The notes: generated from the sequence alone by a model not told the origin. Shown: positions 52,870 to 62,901, numbered from the stretch's first letter. The stretch is 64,000 nt of DNA from Clostridium_AM tanneri (GCF_033659955.1 NZ_JARUJP010000001.1:248001-312000), one strand, 5' to 3'. Numbers and translations: made by a program.

Positions 52870-53370
52870 CTATCTGATCAAACTAAATTTCTCCAATATT
52901 TCTTCTTCTCTTTTTCTCATAATAACCTTCTCTTCTTCTTTCATATGATCATATCCTAAAAGATGAAGAACAGAATGCACTGTTAGATATGCTGCTTCTC
53001 TTAGAAAGGAGTGACCAAATTCTATACTTTGCTCCTCTGCTTTTTCCAGAGATAGTACAATATCTCCCAATACCAAACTACCTTCATCTAAATCTATTTC
53101 GGTAAATTTGTAATCTAAATAGGCTTCCTTGAATACTTTTCCATTAGGATAATCAAGCATTGGGAAAGAAAGTACATCAGTAACCTTATCGATATTTCTA
53201 TTTTCTTTGTTAATATCCTTAATATCATTGTTGTCAACAAAAATAACACTAACCTCATAGTCTATAGTTACTTCTTCTTCTTTCAACGCGTGTTCTATTA
53301 CGTTTCTTGTAGTATTTTCCAAATCATCAGTTACTTCTATTCTATTTTGCCTATTGTCTATAAAAATCAT
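52870..53370 (-). CDS. ybeY: endoribonuclease YbeY
   Basis: This matures 16S rRNA 3' ends and supports ribosome quality control. The 166 residues have the zinc motif HSVLHLLGYDH at 132-142. TDVLSFPM is a further conserved segment. TTGGAGGG gives ATG 53370. It lies 16 bases after pgpH. Confidence 0.95.
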   Translation of the reverse strand: MIFIDNRQNRIEVTDDLENTTRNVIEHALKEEEVTIDYEVSVIFVDNNDIKDINKENRNIDKVTDVLSFPMLDYPNGKVFKEAYLDYKFTEIDLDEGSLVLGDIVLSLEKAEEQSIEFGHSFLREAAYLTVHSVLHLLGYDHMKEEEKVIMRKREEEILEKFSLIR

Positions 53371-53386
53371 TCTTATGCCCTCCAAA

Positions 53387-55468
53387 CTAACTTTTAAGCT
53401 TACTTACACTCTTATCTTCAGGGTACTCTATTCTTTGATGATAAATTCCAGTTAAAACCTTCAAGAAGGACTCTCTTATTTTATTTAAATCCCTTAAAGT
53501 TAAGTCACAGTTATCAAGTTGTCCCTCATTAAGTCTATCCTTTATTATATTATTTACCATTTCTTCAATTTTACCCTTTGTAGGTTCATTTATTGACCTA
53601 ACTGCAGCTTCAACGCTATCAGCTAACATTATTATACCAGCCTCTTTTGTCTCTGGTATAGGTCCTGGATATCTAAAATCCTCTTCCTTTACGTCTTCAG
53701 GCCTTTCACTAGAGTTCTTCATCGTTATATAAAAATACTTCACAAGAGAAGTACCATGATGCTGCTGTATTATATCTTGTATAGCCTTTGGAATCTTATA
53801 TTCCTTTGCCAGCTCAACACCATCTTTAACATGTGATGTTATTATTAAAGTACTTAAATTTGCCGTTATTTTATTATGTGGATTTTCTTTTCCTAACTGA
53901 TTTTCTTTAAAAAAGTATGGTCGTTTTATTTTTCCTACATCGTGATAATATGCTGAAACTCTAGCTAGTACTGGGTTCCCTCCTACTGTTTCTGCTGCTA
54001 CCTCTGCTAAATTTCCGACTAGAATACTATGATGATAGCTTCCAGGAGCCTCCATTAATAATCTTTTTAGCAGCGGGTGATTAGGATTAGATAACTCAAG
54101 AAGCTTTATAGTTGTTACTATATCAAAGGTGCTCTCGAAAAATGGCAGCAATCCTATAGTAACTACTCCTGATATTATACTAGCAATACCCATAAATAAG
54201 GTTTTCCTAGCCACATCAGCTATGTTGCTGCTTAATAAAAATCCTAAAGAAAAAGTTAGCAATATATTTATAGCCAGTATATACAGTGAAGAGTATAAAA
54301 TATCATTTCTTTGCTGCATCTTTTTTAAAATAATGGAACCAACTACTGCATTGGCTATAGCTAATATAGTTATTTCAATGTTAAATTCCACTGCAGCACT
54401 TATTAAAATACAATTTAATACACTTGTAGTTAAAGATACCTTATGATTTGCTAAAAGCGTAAAAGTCATTGGTACGCAGGCTAAAGGAATTAAGAATGGC
54501 GAAACCATTGAAAGAGATCTTGCTATAAGTATAGCTATACAGTTCAGTATATTAATCATTATCATTTTATTTGTATCATCATATATGTCTTTGTGATATT
54601 TAGAAATATAAAACCACTGTAGAAACATCACTAAAATTATTAAGATACTTAAACAAATATATATATACCATTGGAAATGAGAATTATTGTTTAGTAATCC
54701 TATATCCTTTAAAAGCTCTACCTGATATTTGGTGACTGGTTCCCCTTCCTTTATAATTATTTGGTCTTTTTTAATCATTACATTAGGAACTTTACGCATG
54801 GCTTCTTTCTTTAACTCCTCTGTTTTTTCCTTATCATAGAAAAAATTTGGTGTTATAAGTGCATAGGCCATGGTAGAAGATATTTCCTTGAGGTTTTTTG
54901 CAAGTTTTGAACCGTTGACTTTTAGCAATATACTCTCCTGCACACGTTTAATATCTTCTTGGTTATCCTTTTGACTATTGTCACTTATATTATTGTTATC
55001 ATAAATATCGGACATGGTTTTAGTTAAAAAATCTTGAACTGTTCTTTGTTCGTCTTTACTTAACTTTATAAGTGTTGAATAATCATCATCAGATATATTA
55101 ATTTCACTATTAGATTTTAAACTTGAAATTTTAGTTTTCTCTTCTGCTATGTCATCTACTTCAGATAGCTTTGAAAAGAAAGAATTTATTTTATTCACTG
55201 TTTCTGTTTTAATCTCAGGTTTTTTATTGTATTGAATAGGTACAGAATCAATTGCCTGTTGAATTCTAGCCTCTGTAGATAACTCATCCTTCACTTCTCT
55301 AGGTGCCTTTATGTCAACCCTTGCAATGTCTCCTTCTTTCAGGCTATACTTCTTTGTTACCAGTGAAGTTACAAGTACAGAGTATATAAAAATAAAAGTA
55401 AATATAAAAATCAATACTCTATTAGTTTTTTCTCCCATAAATAGTTTCCTTAGAGATAGTTTCTTCAT
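53387..55468 (-). CDS. pgpH: 7TM-HD family cyclic di-AMP phosphodiesterase
   Basis: The 693 residues have one N-terminal membrane segment, a large outside region, seven membrane segments (about residues 270-460), and a cytoplasmic HD domain (APGSYHHSILVGNLAE, YYHDVGKIKRP, TSHVKDG). This is the layout of PgpH, which hydrolyses c-di-AMP in Listeria and Bacillus (YqfF). Two ATGs follow AAAGGTGG; 55468 has the better spacing. Conserved yqfD-pgpH-ybeY order. Confidence 0.93.
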   Translation of the reverse strand: MKKLSLRKLFMGEKTNRVLIFIFTFIFIYSVLVTSLVTKKYSLKEGDIARVDIKAPREVKDELSTEARIQQAIDSVPIQYNKKPEIKTETVNKINSFFSKLSEVDDIAEEKTKISSLKSNSEINISDDDYSTLIKLSKDEQRTVQDFLTKTMSDIYDNNNISDNSQKDNQEDIKRVQESILLKVNGSKLAKNLKEISSTMAYALITPNFFYDKEKTEELKKEAMRKVPNVMIKKDQIIIKEGEPVTKYQVELLKDIGLLNNNSHFQWYIYICLSILIILVMFLQWFYISKYHKDIYDDTNKMIMINILNCIAILIARSLSMVSPFLIPLACVPMTFTLLANHKVSLTTSVLNCILISAAVEFNIEITILAIANAVVGSIILKKMQQRNDILYSSLYILAINILLTFSLGFLLSSNIADVARKTLFMGIASIISGVVTIGLLPFFESTFDIVTTIKLLELSNPNHPLLKRLLMEAPGSYHHSILVGNLAEVAAETVGGNPVLARVSAYYHDVGKIKRPYFFKENQLGKENPHNKITANLSTLIITSHVKDGVELAKEYKIPKAIQDIIQQHHGTSLVKYFYITMKNSSERPEDVKEEDFRYPGPIPETKEAGIIMLADSVEAAVRSINEPTKGKIEEMVNNIIKDRLNEGQLDNCDLTLRDLNKIRESFLKVLTGIYHQRIEYPEDKSVSKLKS

Positions 55469-55520
55469 CATAACCACCTTTTATCTATTCTTGTATGTTT
55501 TGTCTATAGTAGACTTTCCT

Positions 55521-56711
55521 TTATTGTTGTTTTTCTTCCTGTTTCTGTCCATCCTGCTGCTGTTGAATTTGTTCTGGTGAGATAGGTTCCGCTAAAACTA
55601 CATTTTCTTCTGCTACAACCAATACTCTAACTTTATATGTGTCACCAGCTTCATAATTTACTATTTTATCTATAATTTTAACAGACTTATCTAGGTTTGA
55701 ACATATTTTTAAATAAAGCTCTTCTGCTACAGCATCAACTACCTCCTTTGGATTTCTATTAGTAGTAGTTTCTTTTATTTCATAGTAGCTTTCTTTTTTT
55801 ATAAAAAGCTTATTGTCTTCTATTTTATCATATTTATCAAACTTATTATCAGATTTTTTTAAATATAATTTTTTACCGTTAATATCTATATAGATATTAT
55901 CTACTTTCTTCCCTGTTTTCTCTCTTTTGACCTCATTAATTTTTACGCTTTTAATTTCCTCATAAAAGGTTCTGCAGAATACATCCCCCACGGCATGAAC
56001 AGCATAAGTCTCACCTTCGCGGCCCTGTTCTCCCTTTACGAGAATTTGTCCTTTTTTGATTATGTCACCCTTTTTTACTACTGAGGTTCCTGACTGGGTG
56101 TATACTCTTACAACTTCCCCATCTCGTTTAGCAACTAGGTTGCATGGACTATTCTCTGATACAACATTAGGAGGCGATTGTCTTTCTGCCACTGATATCT
56201 TAAGTTTAGCCCCTTCAACTCTTGCCTTAACCCACATTATATTTTCATTATTTTTTATTAGCTTTTCTTCTATATCATAAACATTTATGTTACTCCTGTT
56301 AATTCCTGGTTTTATTCCATAAGAATTTAGCTGCTGCCTTATTTCATATGGAGGTAAATTTTGATCGGAAACTATCTCAATGGTCCAAATAAAAGTTGAC
56401 AAATAATATATTATCCCTATAAATAGTATTATTCCAACTACAAAGGCCCATCTTCTTTTTAGCTTTATCAAAAAGAAGGCCAATCCTTTCCTATCTAATA
56501 TTACAACCTTTGTTTTTGTTCTATGGGCTATTTCTTCTATCTTTTCATAATCCTTTAGGCTTATTTCCATAGTCATAGTAGTAATACTCTTCTTTTTAAT
56601 ATTTTTTATTTGAACACCATTTTTCCACATTAGATTAACAAATTTCTCAGGTATAAGGGATTGAATTTCTATAGTAATTACTCCATTTTTATATTTATGA
56701 AAATTAAACAT
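55521..56711 (-). CDS. yqfD: sporulation protein YqfD
   Basis: The 396 residues have a first soluble domain, one membrane segment (about 88-108), an outside POTRA-like part (IEIVSDQNLPPYEIRQQLNSYG) and a long C-terminus ending in a Gln-rich tail (EQIQQQQDGQKQEEKQQ). YqfD is needed in the mother cell for engulfment-stage sporulation. GAGGGAAAT precedes ATG 56711. It overlaps yqfC by 8 bases. Confidence 0.92.
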   Translation of the reverse strand: MFNFHKYKNGVITIEIQSLIPEKFVNLMWKNGVQIKNIKKKSITTMTMEISLKDYEKIEEIAHRTKTKVVILDRKGLAFFLIKLKRRWAFVVGIILFIGIIYYLSTFIWTIEIVSDQNLPPYEIRQQLNSYGIKPGINRSNINVYDIEEKLIKNNENIMWVKARVEGAKLKISVAERQSPPNVVSENSPCNLVAKRDGEVVRVYTQSGTSVVKKGDIIKKGQILVKGEQGREGETYAVHAVGDVFCRTFYEEIKSVKINEVKREKTGKKVDNIYIDINGKKLYLKKSDNKFDKYDKIEDNKLFIKKESYYEIKETTTNRNPKEVVDAVAEELYLKICSNLDKSVKIIDKIVNYEAGDTYKVRVLVVAEENVVLAEPISPEQIQQQQDGQKQEEKQQ

Positions 56712-56994
56712 AACTATTTCCCTCGTAAACTATAGATTTAAATTTCCCTCCTATTGCTATGGTACTGCCACCCATAAACAATATTTCAAATTTCCCTCCA
56801 TATATTGAAATCAATCCAATCCCTGAGTTTATCTTAACCTGATTCTCACCAAAGAGAACAACCCCTCTATGATTTTCTATTATTATTTCATTATCACCGG
56901 TCACTGTGATCTGGGGCATATTCAAAATTATATCTCTAGGTAAATCTAACTTGTTTACAATTTTCTGTTTTGTCCTATATAATCTACCCTTCAC
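56704..56994 (-). CDS. yqfC: sporulation protein YqfC
   Basis: The 96 residues match YqfC: LDLPRDIILNMPQITVTGDNEIIIENHRGV, then a beta-rich part. It is a mother-cell partner of YqfD. Start GTG 56994 has AGAGGTGG upstream. The pair marks a sporulating organism. Confidence 0.92.
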   Translation of the reverse strand: MKGRLYRTKQKIVNKLDLPRDIILNMPQITVTGDNEIIIENHRGVVLFGENQVKINSGIGLISIYGGKFEILFMGGSTIAIGGKFKSIVYEGNSYV

Positions 56995-57060
56995 TCTACC
57001 ACCTCTAAAAATACTTTCATACTAATTTATGAAGAATAAATGTAATAAATGACAAAATAA

Positions 57061-57087
57061 AAAAGGTTGAGATAATCTCAACCTTTT
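57061..57087 (-). terminator. terminator after yqeY
   Basis: A perfect 12-bp stem AAAAGGTTGAGA (57061-57072) with 57076-57087 and a 3-base loop touches the yqeY stop codon. TTTTTTATTTT follows on the minus strand. Confidence 0.85.
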
Positions 57088-57531
57088 ATTTATTTAAATA
57101 TTGTTTTACAATTTGATTAACAAGTCTGCCATCAGTTCTTCCTTTTGTTTTAGGAATAACTGCTGCTATAACTTTACCCATTTGTTTCATGCTACTTGCA
57201 CCCAATTCTTTAACTGCCTGACGAACAATTTCGGAAATTTCCTCTTTGCTTAACTGCTGAGGAAGGTAACCTAACAAGATCTTGATTTCAGCATTCGCCT
57301 CATCTATTAAATCCTGCCTATTTCCTTTTTCGAATTCTAATATAGCCTCACGTCTTTGCTTGACTTCCCTAGCTAGAACTTCATAAACTTGTTCATCGTC
57401 AAGTTGCTTTCCGTCAGTTTTCTCAACCAACAAAACAGCCGCTTTAGCCATGCTTATTGTGTTAGCTTTAAACTTACTTTTAGCCTCTAAGGCCTGTTTC
57501 CAGTCTTCTTAAAGTAGTTCTTAAGAGACAT
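57086..57531 (-). pseudogene. yqeY: yqeY (GatB/YqeY domain) with a one-base frameshift near its start
   Basis: The gene should start at ATG 57531 (MSLKNYFK...), but that frame stops after 14 codons. The downstream frame, read back past its first ATG at 57451, gives EDWKQALEAKSKFKANTISM, the normal YqeY N-terminus. The two parts join if one G is added in TTTAAGAAGACTGG at about 57509. The open part is 121 aa against about 148 in the family and has no binding site before ATG 57451. So either the gene is broken, or the base is missing from the assembly. The remainder of the domain (EVLAREVKQRREAI, TKGRTDGRLVNQIVKQYL) is intact. Confidence 0.8.
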
Positions 57532-57558
57532 TATATAGTATCTTTTTTCAAAAATATC

Positions 57559-57735
57559 CTATTTAAACTTTCTCTTTCTTGCAGCTTCAGATTTCTTTTT
57601 TCTCTTTACGCTTGGTTTTTCATAGTGTTCTCTTTTTCTAACTTCTGAAAGAACACCAGCTCTAGCACATTTTCTCTTAAATCTTCTTAATGCACTTTCT
57701 ATTGTTTCATTTTCTCCAACTCTTATTTCTGACAT
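57559..57735 (-). CDS. rpsU: small ribosomal subunit protein bS21
   Basis: The 58 residues start MSEIRVGENETIESALRR and go on to FKRKCARAGVLSEVRKREHY, with a basic tail KPSVKRKKKSEAARKRKFK. This is unmistakable S21. GGAGGGAGGG precedes ATG 57735. A near-perfect promoter lies about 80 bases upstream, and yqeY starts 27 bases after the stop, the usual rpsU-yqeY arrangement. Confidence 0.97.
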   Translation of the reverse strand: MSEIRVGENETIESALRRFKRKCARAGVLSEVRKREHYEKPSVKRKKKSEAARKRKFK

Positions 57736-57814
57736 ATTTATCCCTCCCTCCGCTAGCTCAATTTAATTTTAAAAAATTAAACGCAGCATATCTGGGTCGC
57801 ATAGCACATTGTTT

Positions 57815-57844
57815 ATTATACAACATATACTGAGAGACTGTCAA
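57815..57844 (-). promoter_or_regulatory. promoter of rpsU-yqeY
   Basis: On the minus strand TTGACA (complement of 57839-57844) and TATAAT (complement of 57815-57820), both perfect, are 18 bases apart. The leader of about 75 bases contains a small A/T hairpin. Confidence 0.85.
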
Positions 57845-57859
57845 CAATTTCATTTCATA

Positions 57860-58204
57860 TTAGCCTGGAGGCCACTGAAGTGTTCTACCACCTAATATAT
57901 GAAAGTGAATGTGATGAACTGTCTGTCCTCCATCCTCTCCACAATTTGAAACTATTCTGTAACCACTTTTATCTATACCTAATTTTTTAGCAAGCTCCTT
58001 AGCCACTATGTATATATGGGCTATTATCTTGGAATCTTCTTCTGTAAGTTCATTAAGGTTACTAATATGCTTTTTAGGTATTATCAAAACGTGCTGTGGA
58101 GCAGCAGGACTTATATCTCTAAAACTTAATACCATCTCATCTTCATAAACTTTATCAGATGGTATATCCCCTTTTATTATCTTGCAAAATATACAATCTT
58201 CCAT
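57860..58204 (-). CDS. hinT: HIT-family nucleotide-binding hydrolase (HinT-like)
   Basis: The 114 residues have CIFCKIIKGDIPS at the start, a QHVLIIPKKH stretch and the histidine triad HHIHFHILGG near the end. This group hydrolyses adenosine phosphoramidates and aminoacyl-AMP. AGGTGAAATTC gives ATG 58204. It lies downstream of mtaB. Confidence 0.93.
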   Translation of the reverse strand: MEDCIFCKIIKGDIPSDKVYEDEMVLSFRDISPAAPQHVLIIPKKHISNLNELTEEDSKIIAHIYIVAKELAKKLGIDKSGYRIVSNCGEDGGQTVHHIHFHILGGRTLQWPPG

Positions 58205-58368
58205 GAATTTCACCTGCCTTTCTTTTTAATTTTTTTTATAATATATAGTTTTTTATAACTATCAAAATAATACCTTATTTGAATCTAATTATTCAACAAA
58301 AACTTAAAATATCCTTCTATAAACAATCAACTATGTAATGAACTTTTTTTACTTATTGTTATATTTAA

Positions 58369-59670
58369 TTATAATATAATACCTTCAATAAGTTCTCCTT
58401 TAATTTCCTTAAGTTTTGTCTTTACAATACGTTCTTCTACATTCTCATTACACTTAGAAATTACTTTGATATAGTTAGGTGTATATCCCTCATAAACGTC
58501 TTCTAAATTATTATGTCTTTGTTCATACAGTACATCCATAGTTTCCCCTATAAACTTATTCATAAACTCTCTTTCTAAGTTTTTATCAAGTTCGATAAGC
58601 TTGCTACTTCTTTCATCTTTAACTTTACCATCTACTACATTTTTCATTTCAGCTGCTTTTGTACCCTTTCTAGGGCTATACTTAAATACATGCATCTTAG
58701 ATAACTTTATTTCCTTTAAGAACTCATAGGTACAATTAAATTCCTCTTCTGTTTCTCCTGGAAAGCCTGTGATGATATCTGTAGTTATTGATACATCTTT
58801 TATATTTACTCTTAAATCCTCTAATATTTTTTTATACTCCCCAGTGGTATATCTTCTATTCATTCTCTTTAGCGTTTCGTCGCAGCCACTTTGAAGAGAA
58901 AGGTGAAAATGAGGACATAATTTTTTAAGTGAGCTAATTCTTTCGATTACCCCTTCAGTAAAAAATGTAGGGTCTATAGAACCTATTCTTACTCTTTCTA
59001 TACCATCAATTTTATCAATTTCCTCTAGTATACTTACTAGGCTAACATCCCCGCTTAAATCAACGCCATAGGATGCTATATGTATTCCTGATAGTATTAT
59101 TTCCTTGAAATTATGAGATGCTAGTTCCTTAACTTCACTTATAATCTTTTCTGGTGCTTTGCTGCACACAGCTCCTCTAGCAAAAGGAATCGCACAATAG
59201 GAACAAAATCTATTGCATCCATCTTGAATTTTAATAAACGCCCTTGTTCTTTCTTGATATTCATCTATTATTAAATCTTCAAATACGTTATCTCTAAGTA
59301 CATCATTAACTTCAACTACCTGTTCTCTTTCTTCTCTTACTCTATTAACCCAGTATACTATATAACCTTTGTTTTTAGTCCCTAGTACTACGTCAACGCC
59401 TTCAATCTTAGCTACTTCCTCTGGAGCAATTTGTGAATAACATCCTACTGCTGCAATTACAGCATCTTCATTTAATCTTCTTGCTCTATTTATCATCTGT
59501 CTAGATTTTTTATCACTCATATTGGTTACAGTACAGGTGTTTATAACATAAACATCTGCATACTCTTCAAAAGGCACTAATTTGTAGCCTTCTTTTATAA
59601 ACTTTTCGGTCATAGCTTCAGTTTCATACTGATTAACTCTACAGCCTAAAGTAGTAAAAGCAACTTTCAT
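58369..59670 (-). CDS. mtaB: tRNA (t6A37) methylthiotransferase
   Basis: A radical-SAM enzyme that makes ms2t6A at tRNA position 37. The 433 residues have the N-terminal UPF0004 domain with three cluster cysteines (TLGCRVNQYE, NTCTVTN, VGCYSQ), the radical-SAM motif CNRFCSYC, and a C-terminal TRAM domain. The start ATG overlaps the rsmE stop (TAATG), so translation is coupled. Confidence 0.95.
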   Translation of the reverse strand: MKVAFTTLGCRVNQYETEAMTEKFIKEGYKLVPFEEYADVYVINTCTVTNMSDKKSRQMINRARRLNEDAVIAAVGCYSQIAPEEVAKIEGVDVVLGTKNKGYIVYWVNRVREEREQVVEVNDVLRDNVFEDLIIDEYQERTRAFIKIQDGCNRFCSYCAIPFARGAVCSKAPEKIISEVKELASHNFKEIILSGIHIASYGVDLSGDVSLVSILEEIDKIDGIERVRIGSIDPTFFTEGVIERISSLKKLCPHFHLSLQSGCDETLKRMNRRYTTGEYKKILEDLRVNIKDVSITTDIITGFPGETEEEFNCTYEFLKEIKLSKMHVFKYSPRKGTKAAEMKNVVDGKVKDERSSKLIELDKNLEREFMNKFIGETMDVLYEQRHNNLEDVYEGYTPNYIKVISKCNENVEERIVKTKLKEIKGELIEGIIL

Positions 59671-60422
59671 TAAACTATTCCTCCTAAATCTCCTAGTTCA
59701 TACAGAATTAATGACACGCAAGTAAATCCAGCAGTTTCCGTTCTAAGTATTCTCGGTCCAAGAGTTACTATGTGTGAGCCTAATTCCTTCAACAAATTTA
59801 TTTCTGTTTCTTCAAATCCACCTTCTGGTCCAATTATTACAGCAACTTTTTTAACATTATTCTTATCTATAGATTTAGCTAAATTTTTAATTCCATAGCC
59901 TTCTTGATTTTCATAAGGAACTACTACTAAATCCATCTCCTTTAAAAACTCTAGTAGTTTTTCAAATTCTAAGGGAGTATTTACTTTAGGTATTAGACTC
60001 CTTTTTGATTGTTTGCAAGCCTCTAATACTATTCTGTTCCATCTATCTAATTTTTTAAACTCTCCAAGTTCGCTTTTAACTACAACTCTTTCAGTAATTA
60101 TAGGCGTTACTTCCTTTACTCCAAGCTCCGTGGCCTTTTGAACAATTAAATCCATTTTACTTGACTTAGGAAGCCCCTGAAAGAGATAAATCTCTATTGG
60201 GCTTTCATTGTTTAACTCTAGCCTTTCTAGACATCTTACAATAACTTGCTTCTTATTTATCTCTTCTATTTCTCCTAAAAACTCTTCACCGCTGCAATTA
60301 TTTATACTAACCTTATCACCAGTTTCAAGTCTTAAAACTTTGTATATATGTTTTACATCATCACCTTCTATAACAGCAACATCACCATCTATACTGCTTT
60401 TAGGTACAAAAAATTTATGCAT
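59670..60422 (-). CDS. rsmE: 16S rRNA (uridine1498-N3)-methyltransferase
   Basis: The 250-residue SPOUT enzyme has an N-terminal PUA-like domain (HKFFVPKSSIDGD) and a C-terminal trefoil-knot domain: QGLPKSSKMDLIVQKATELGV, IGPEGGFEETE and TLGPRILRTETA. AAAGGGTGG gives ATG 60422 inside a slightly longer frame. It follows prmA by 31 bases. Confidence 0.95.
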   Translation of the reverse strand: MHKFFVPKSSIDGDVAVIEGDDVKHIYKVLRLETGDKVSINNCSGEEFLGEIEEINKKQVIVRCLERLELNNESPIEIYLFQGLPKSSKMDLIVQKATELGVKEVTPIITERVVVKSELGEFKKLDRWNRIVLEACKQSKRSLIPKVNTPLEFEKLLEFLKEMDLVVVPYENQEGYGIKNLAKSIDKNNVKKVAVIIGPEGGFEETEINLLKELGSHIVTLGPRILRTETAGFTCVSLILYELGDLGGIV

Positions 60423-60453
60423 ACAAACCACCCTTTGAGAATTAAATTACCAA

Positions 60454-61389
60454 TTACAATCTAGCAACTACACAAACCCATTCTCCATCAACATTTATTT
60501 CTTCTATTGTAAATCCTGATTCTTCAAGTTTTCTTACCACATCATCTTTTCTATCCTTTATTATTCCTGATGATATAAAAAGGCCTCCAGGAACTATAAA
60601 ATCTTTAACTCCATCAACTAAAAATATTATTACATCTGCAATGATATTTGCAACAACAATATCTGCCTTTCCTTCCACTACTTCCATAAGGTTACCCTCA
60701 AGTACTTTTATGTTATCTATATTATTATATTTAACATTTTCTCCAGCAGATTTTACCGCTACAGGGTCTAAATCAACTCCTATTACTTCCTTTGCTTTAA
60801 GCTTTGCAGCAGTTATAGCTAAAATACCTGAACCTGTTCCTATATCGAAGACAGTAGAATCTTCTTTAACATACTTTTCCAAAGCCTTAATACACATTCT
60901 AGTAGTTTCATGTGTTCCTGTTCCAAAGGCCATTCCTGGATCAAGCTCTACAATTACTTCCTCTTCTTTAGGCTGATAGTTTTCCCAAATAGGCTTTACT
61001 ACTACCTTTTCTCCTATTCTAGTTGGTTTATAATACTTTTTCCAATTATTCTCCCAATCCTGTTCATTTACCTTAGTTACAGTAATTAATCCCTTACCTT
61101 TATCTATACCAAACTTCTCTAATTCATTAATACTATCTTTTATGTATGCTAAATATTCATTAAGATGCTCATCTTGTTTATAATATCCTTTAATAATAGC
61201 TCCATCTTTAACTAATAATAAAGTTTCATCAAAATAATCCCAATCTCCAGGATTCTTCTTTTTAAACTCTATATCTTCAGGGTCCTCTATAGAAACACCT
61301 TTTACATTTGTATTATAAAATATTCCTGAAACTGCCTCTACAGCCTCACTGCTAGTTATTACAGCGACCTCAATCCATTCTTTATCCAT
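60454..61389 (-). CDS. prmA: ribosomal protein L11 methyltransferase
   Basis: The 311 residues have an N-terminal L11-binding domain and a SAM domain: ELDPGMAFGTGTHETTRMC, FDIGTGSGILAITAAKL, VGVDLDPVAVKSA and VVANIIADV. It methylates several amino groups of L11. GTGGAGGT precedes ATG 61389. Conserved position after dnaJ. Confidence 0.95.
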   Translation of the reverse strand: MDKEWIEVAVITSSEAVEAVSGIFYNTNVKGVSIEDPEDIEFKKKNPGDWDYFDETLLLVKDGAIIKGYYKQDEHLNEYLAYIKDSINELEKFGIDKGKGLITVTKVNEQDWENNWKKYYKPTRIGEKVVVKPIWENYQPKEEEVIVELDPGMAFGTGTHETTRMCIKALEKYVKEDSTVFDIGTGSGILAITAAKLKAKEVIGVDLDPVAVKSAGENVKYNNIDNIKVLEGNLMEVVEGKADIVVANIIADVIIFLVDGVKDFIVPGGLFISSGIIKDRKDDVVRKLEESGFTIEEINVDGEWVCVVARL

Positions 61390-61484
61390 GCTATACCTCC
61401 ACTTATATAATTAACAATTATTCATTTTTACTAATAACTCTACTTTATAATTATAGCCTAGTACTGTCAATACATATCATTACA

Positions 61485-61526
61485 AAAAAACTTTGTTTCC
61501 CCTTAGAAAGAGAAACAAAGTTTTTT
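61485..61526 (-). terminator. terminator after dnaJ
   Basis: A perfect 15-bp stem (61485-61499 with 61512-61526) is followed on the minus strand by a T run. It separates the heat-shock genes from prmA onward. Confidence 0.85.
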
Positions 61527-61527
61527 C

Positions 61528-62670
61528 TTATTTCAACTTATCTTTTATCTTATCTATAACAGACTTCTTAGAACCTTCTCCATTTGAATTTTCTCTCTCT
61601 AGAGTTTCTCCGCTAGCTTCCATGTACATCATAATAGCTTCTTTTTGCTTAGCATTTAAATTTTTAGGTATATCAACTATTACATTGACATATTGATCTC
61701 CTCGTCCATGGCTGTTAACCCTTGGAACACCTTTTCCTTTTAGTCTAAACACAGTTCCTGGCTGAGTTCCTGCTGCAACTTCGTACTTAACATCGCCATC
61801 TACTGTAGGTACTTTAAGCTCTGTACCTAAGGCAGCCTTTGCAAAGCTTATATGAGCATCTATATATATATCGAAGCCTCTTCTCTTAAAGGTAGGATGA
61901 GGTGCTACTCTTATAGACACATATAGGTCTCCTGGAGGGCCTCCCTTTACTCCATGCTCTCCTTGTCCTCTTATAGGAATTACATTTCCAGTATCAACAC
62001 CTGCTGGTACATTAATTTTGATTTTTCTCTGTTTTCTAAGCTTTCCTTTTCCTTTACACTCTGGGCAATGATCTGTGATTATAGTTCCCTTACCACCACA
62101 CTTATCACAAGCACTCATGCTTACGAAGCTTCCAAGTGGAGTATTCCTCTGCACTCTTATTTGACCTGACCCTCCGCATTTATCACAAGTTTTTGGATGG
62201 GTACCCTCTTTTGCACCAGTTCCAGAACATTTTTCACAGTTTTCACTTCTAGTTATTGTTATCTGCTTTTCAGTTCCAAATACTGCCTCTTCAAAGGTTA
62301 AATTTAAATTATACTCAAGATCATCACCTTTCTGAGGACCGTTTCTTCTGCTGCCTCCTGAGAATCCACCTCCAAAAAAGGAGTCAAATATATCTCCAAA
62401 GCCTCCAAATCCTGAAAAATCAAATCCACCGTCAAAACCGCCTCCATTAAAATCAGCAGTTCCAAACTGATCATATTGAGCTTTCTTTTGAGGGTCTGAA
62501 AGTACCTGATAAGCTTCATTTAATTCTTTAAATTTCTCTTCTGCTTCCTTATCACCAGGGTTTCTATCTGGATGGTATTTTAACGCTGACTTTCTAAAGG
62601 CTTTCTTTATTTCTTCATCACTTGCACCCTTTTCAAGTCCAAGTATTTCATAATAATCTTTTTTTGCCAT
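61528..62670 (-). CDS. dnaJ: chaperone protein DnaJ
   Basis: The 380 residues have a J domain with HPD at 33-35, a Gly/Phe-rich linker (about 75-115), four CxxCxGxG zinc repeats (CEKCSGTG, CDKCGGSG, CDKCGGKG, CPECKGKG) and two beta-rich substrate domains. It delivers clients to DnaK. AGGTGGTG precedes ATG 62670. It follows dnaK. Confidence 0.96.
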   Translation of the reverse strand: MAKKDYYEILGLEKGASDEEIKKAFRKSALKYHPDRNPGDKEAEEKFKELNEAYQVLSDPQKKAQYDQFGTADFNGGGFDGGFDFSGFGGFGDIFDSFFGGGFSGGSRRNGPQKGDDLEYNLNLTFEEAVFGTEKQITITRSENCEKCSGTGAKEGTHPKTCDKCGGSGQIRVQRNTPLGSFVSMSACDKCGGKGTIITDHCPECKGKGKLRKQRKIKINVPAGVDTGNVIPIRGQGEHGVKGGPPGDLYVSIRVAPHPTFKRRGFDIYIDAHISFAKAALGTELKVPTVDGDVKYEVAAGTQPGTVFRLKGKGVPRVNSHGRGDQYVNVIVDIPKNLNAKQKEAIMMYMEASGETLERENSNGEGSKKSVIDKIKDKLK

Positions 62671-62805
62671 CCTTTTTCACCACCTATTTATATTAATCCT
62701 AAATGGACAATTGACTTGGAATTTCCTATTTAGAAAGCACCTATTTCTAAATGCTTTTTTAACATTCACAATTTAATGTCCTTACCACTATTATTTGTTA
62801 CTTAA

Positions 62806-62836
62806 ATTAAGGGAAGAGTAAAACTCCTCCCTTAAT
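62806..62836 (-). terminator. hairpin between dnaK and dnaJ, possible weak terminator
   Basis: A 14-position stem with one mismatch (62806-62819 with 62823-62836) has a 3-base loop. No long T run, so it could attenuate dnaJ relative to dnaK. Confidence 0.45.
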
Positions 62837-62901
62837 TATTCACAAGTATATATTATACACTGTAATACTAAATTAGTTAATGGTTATTTTTGTAATATGG
62901 G

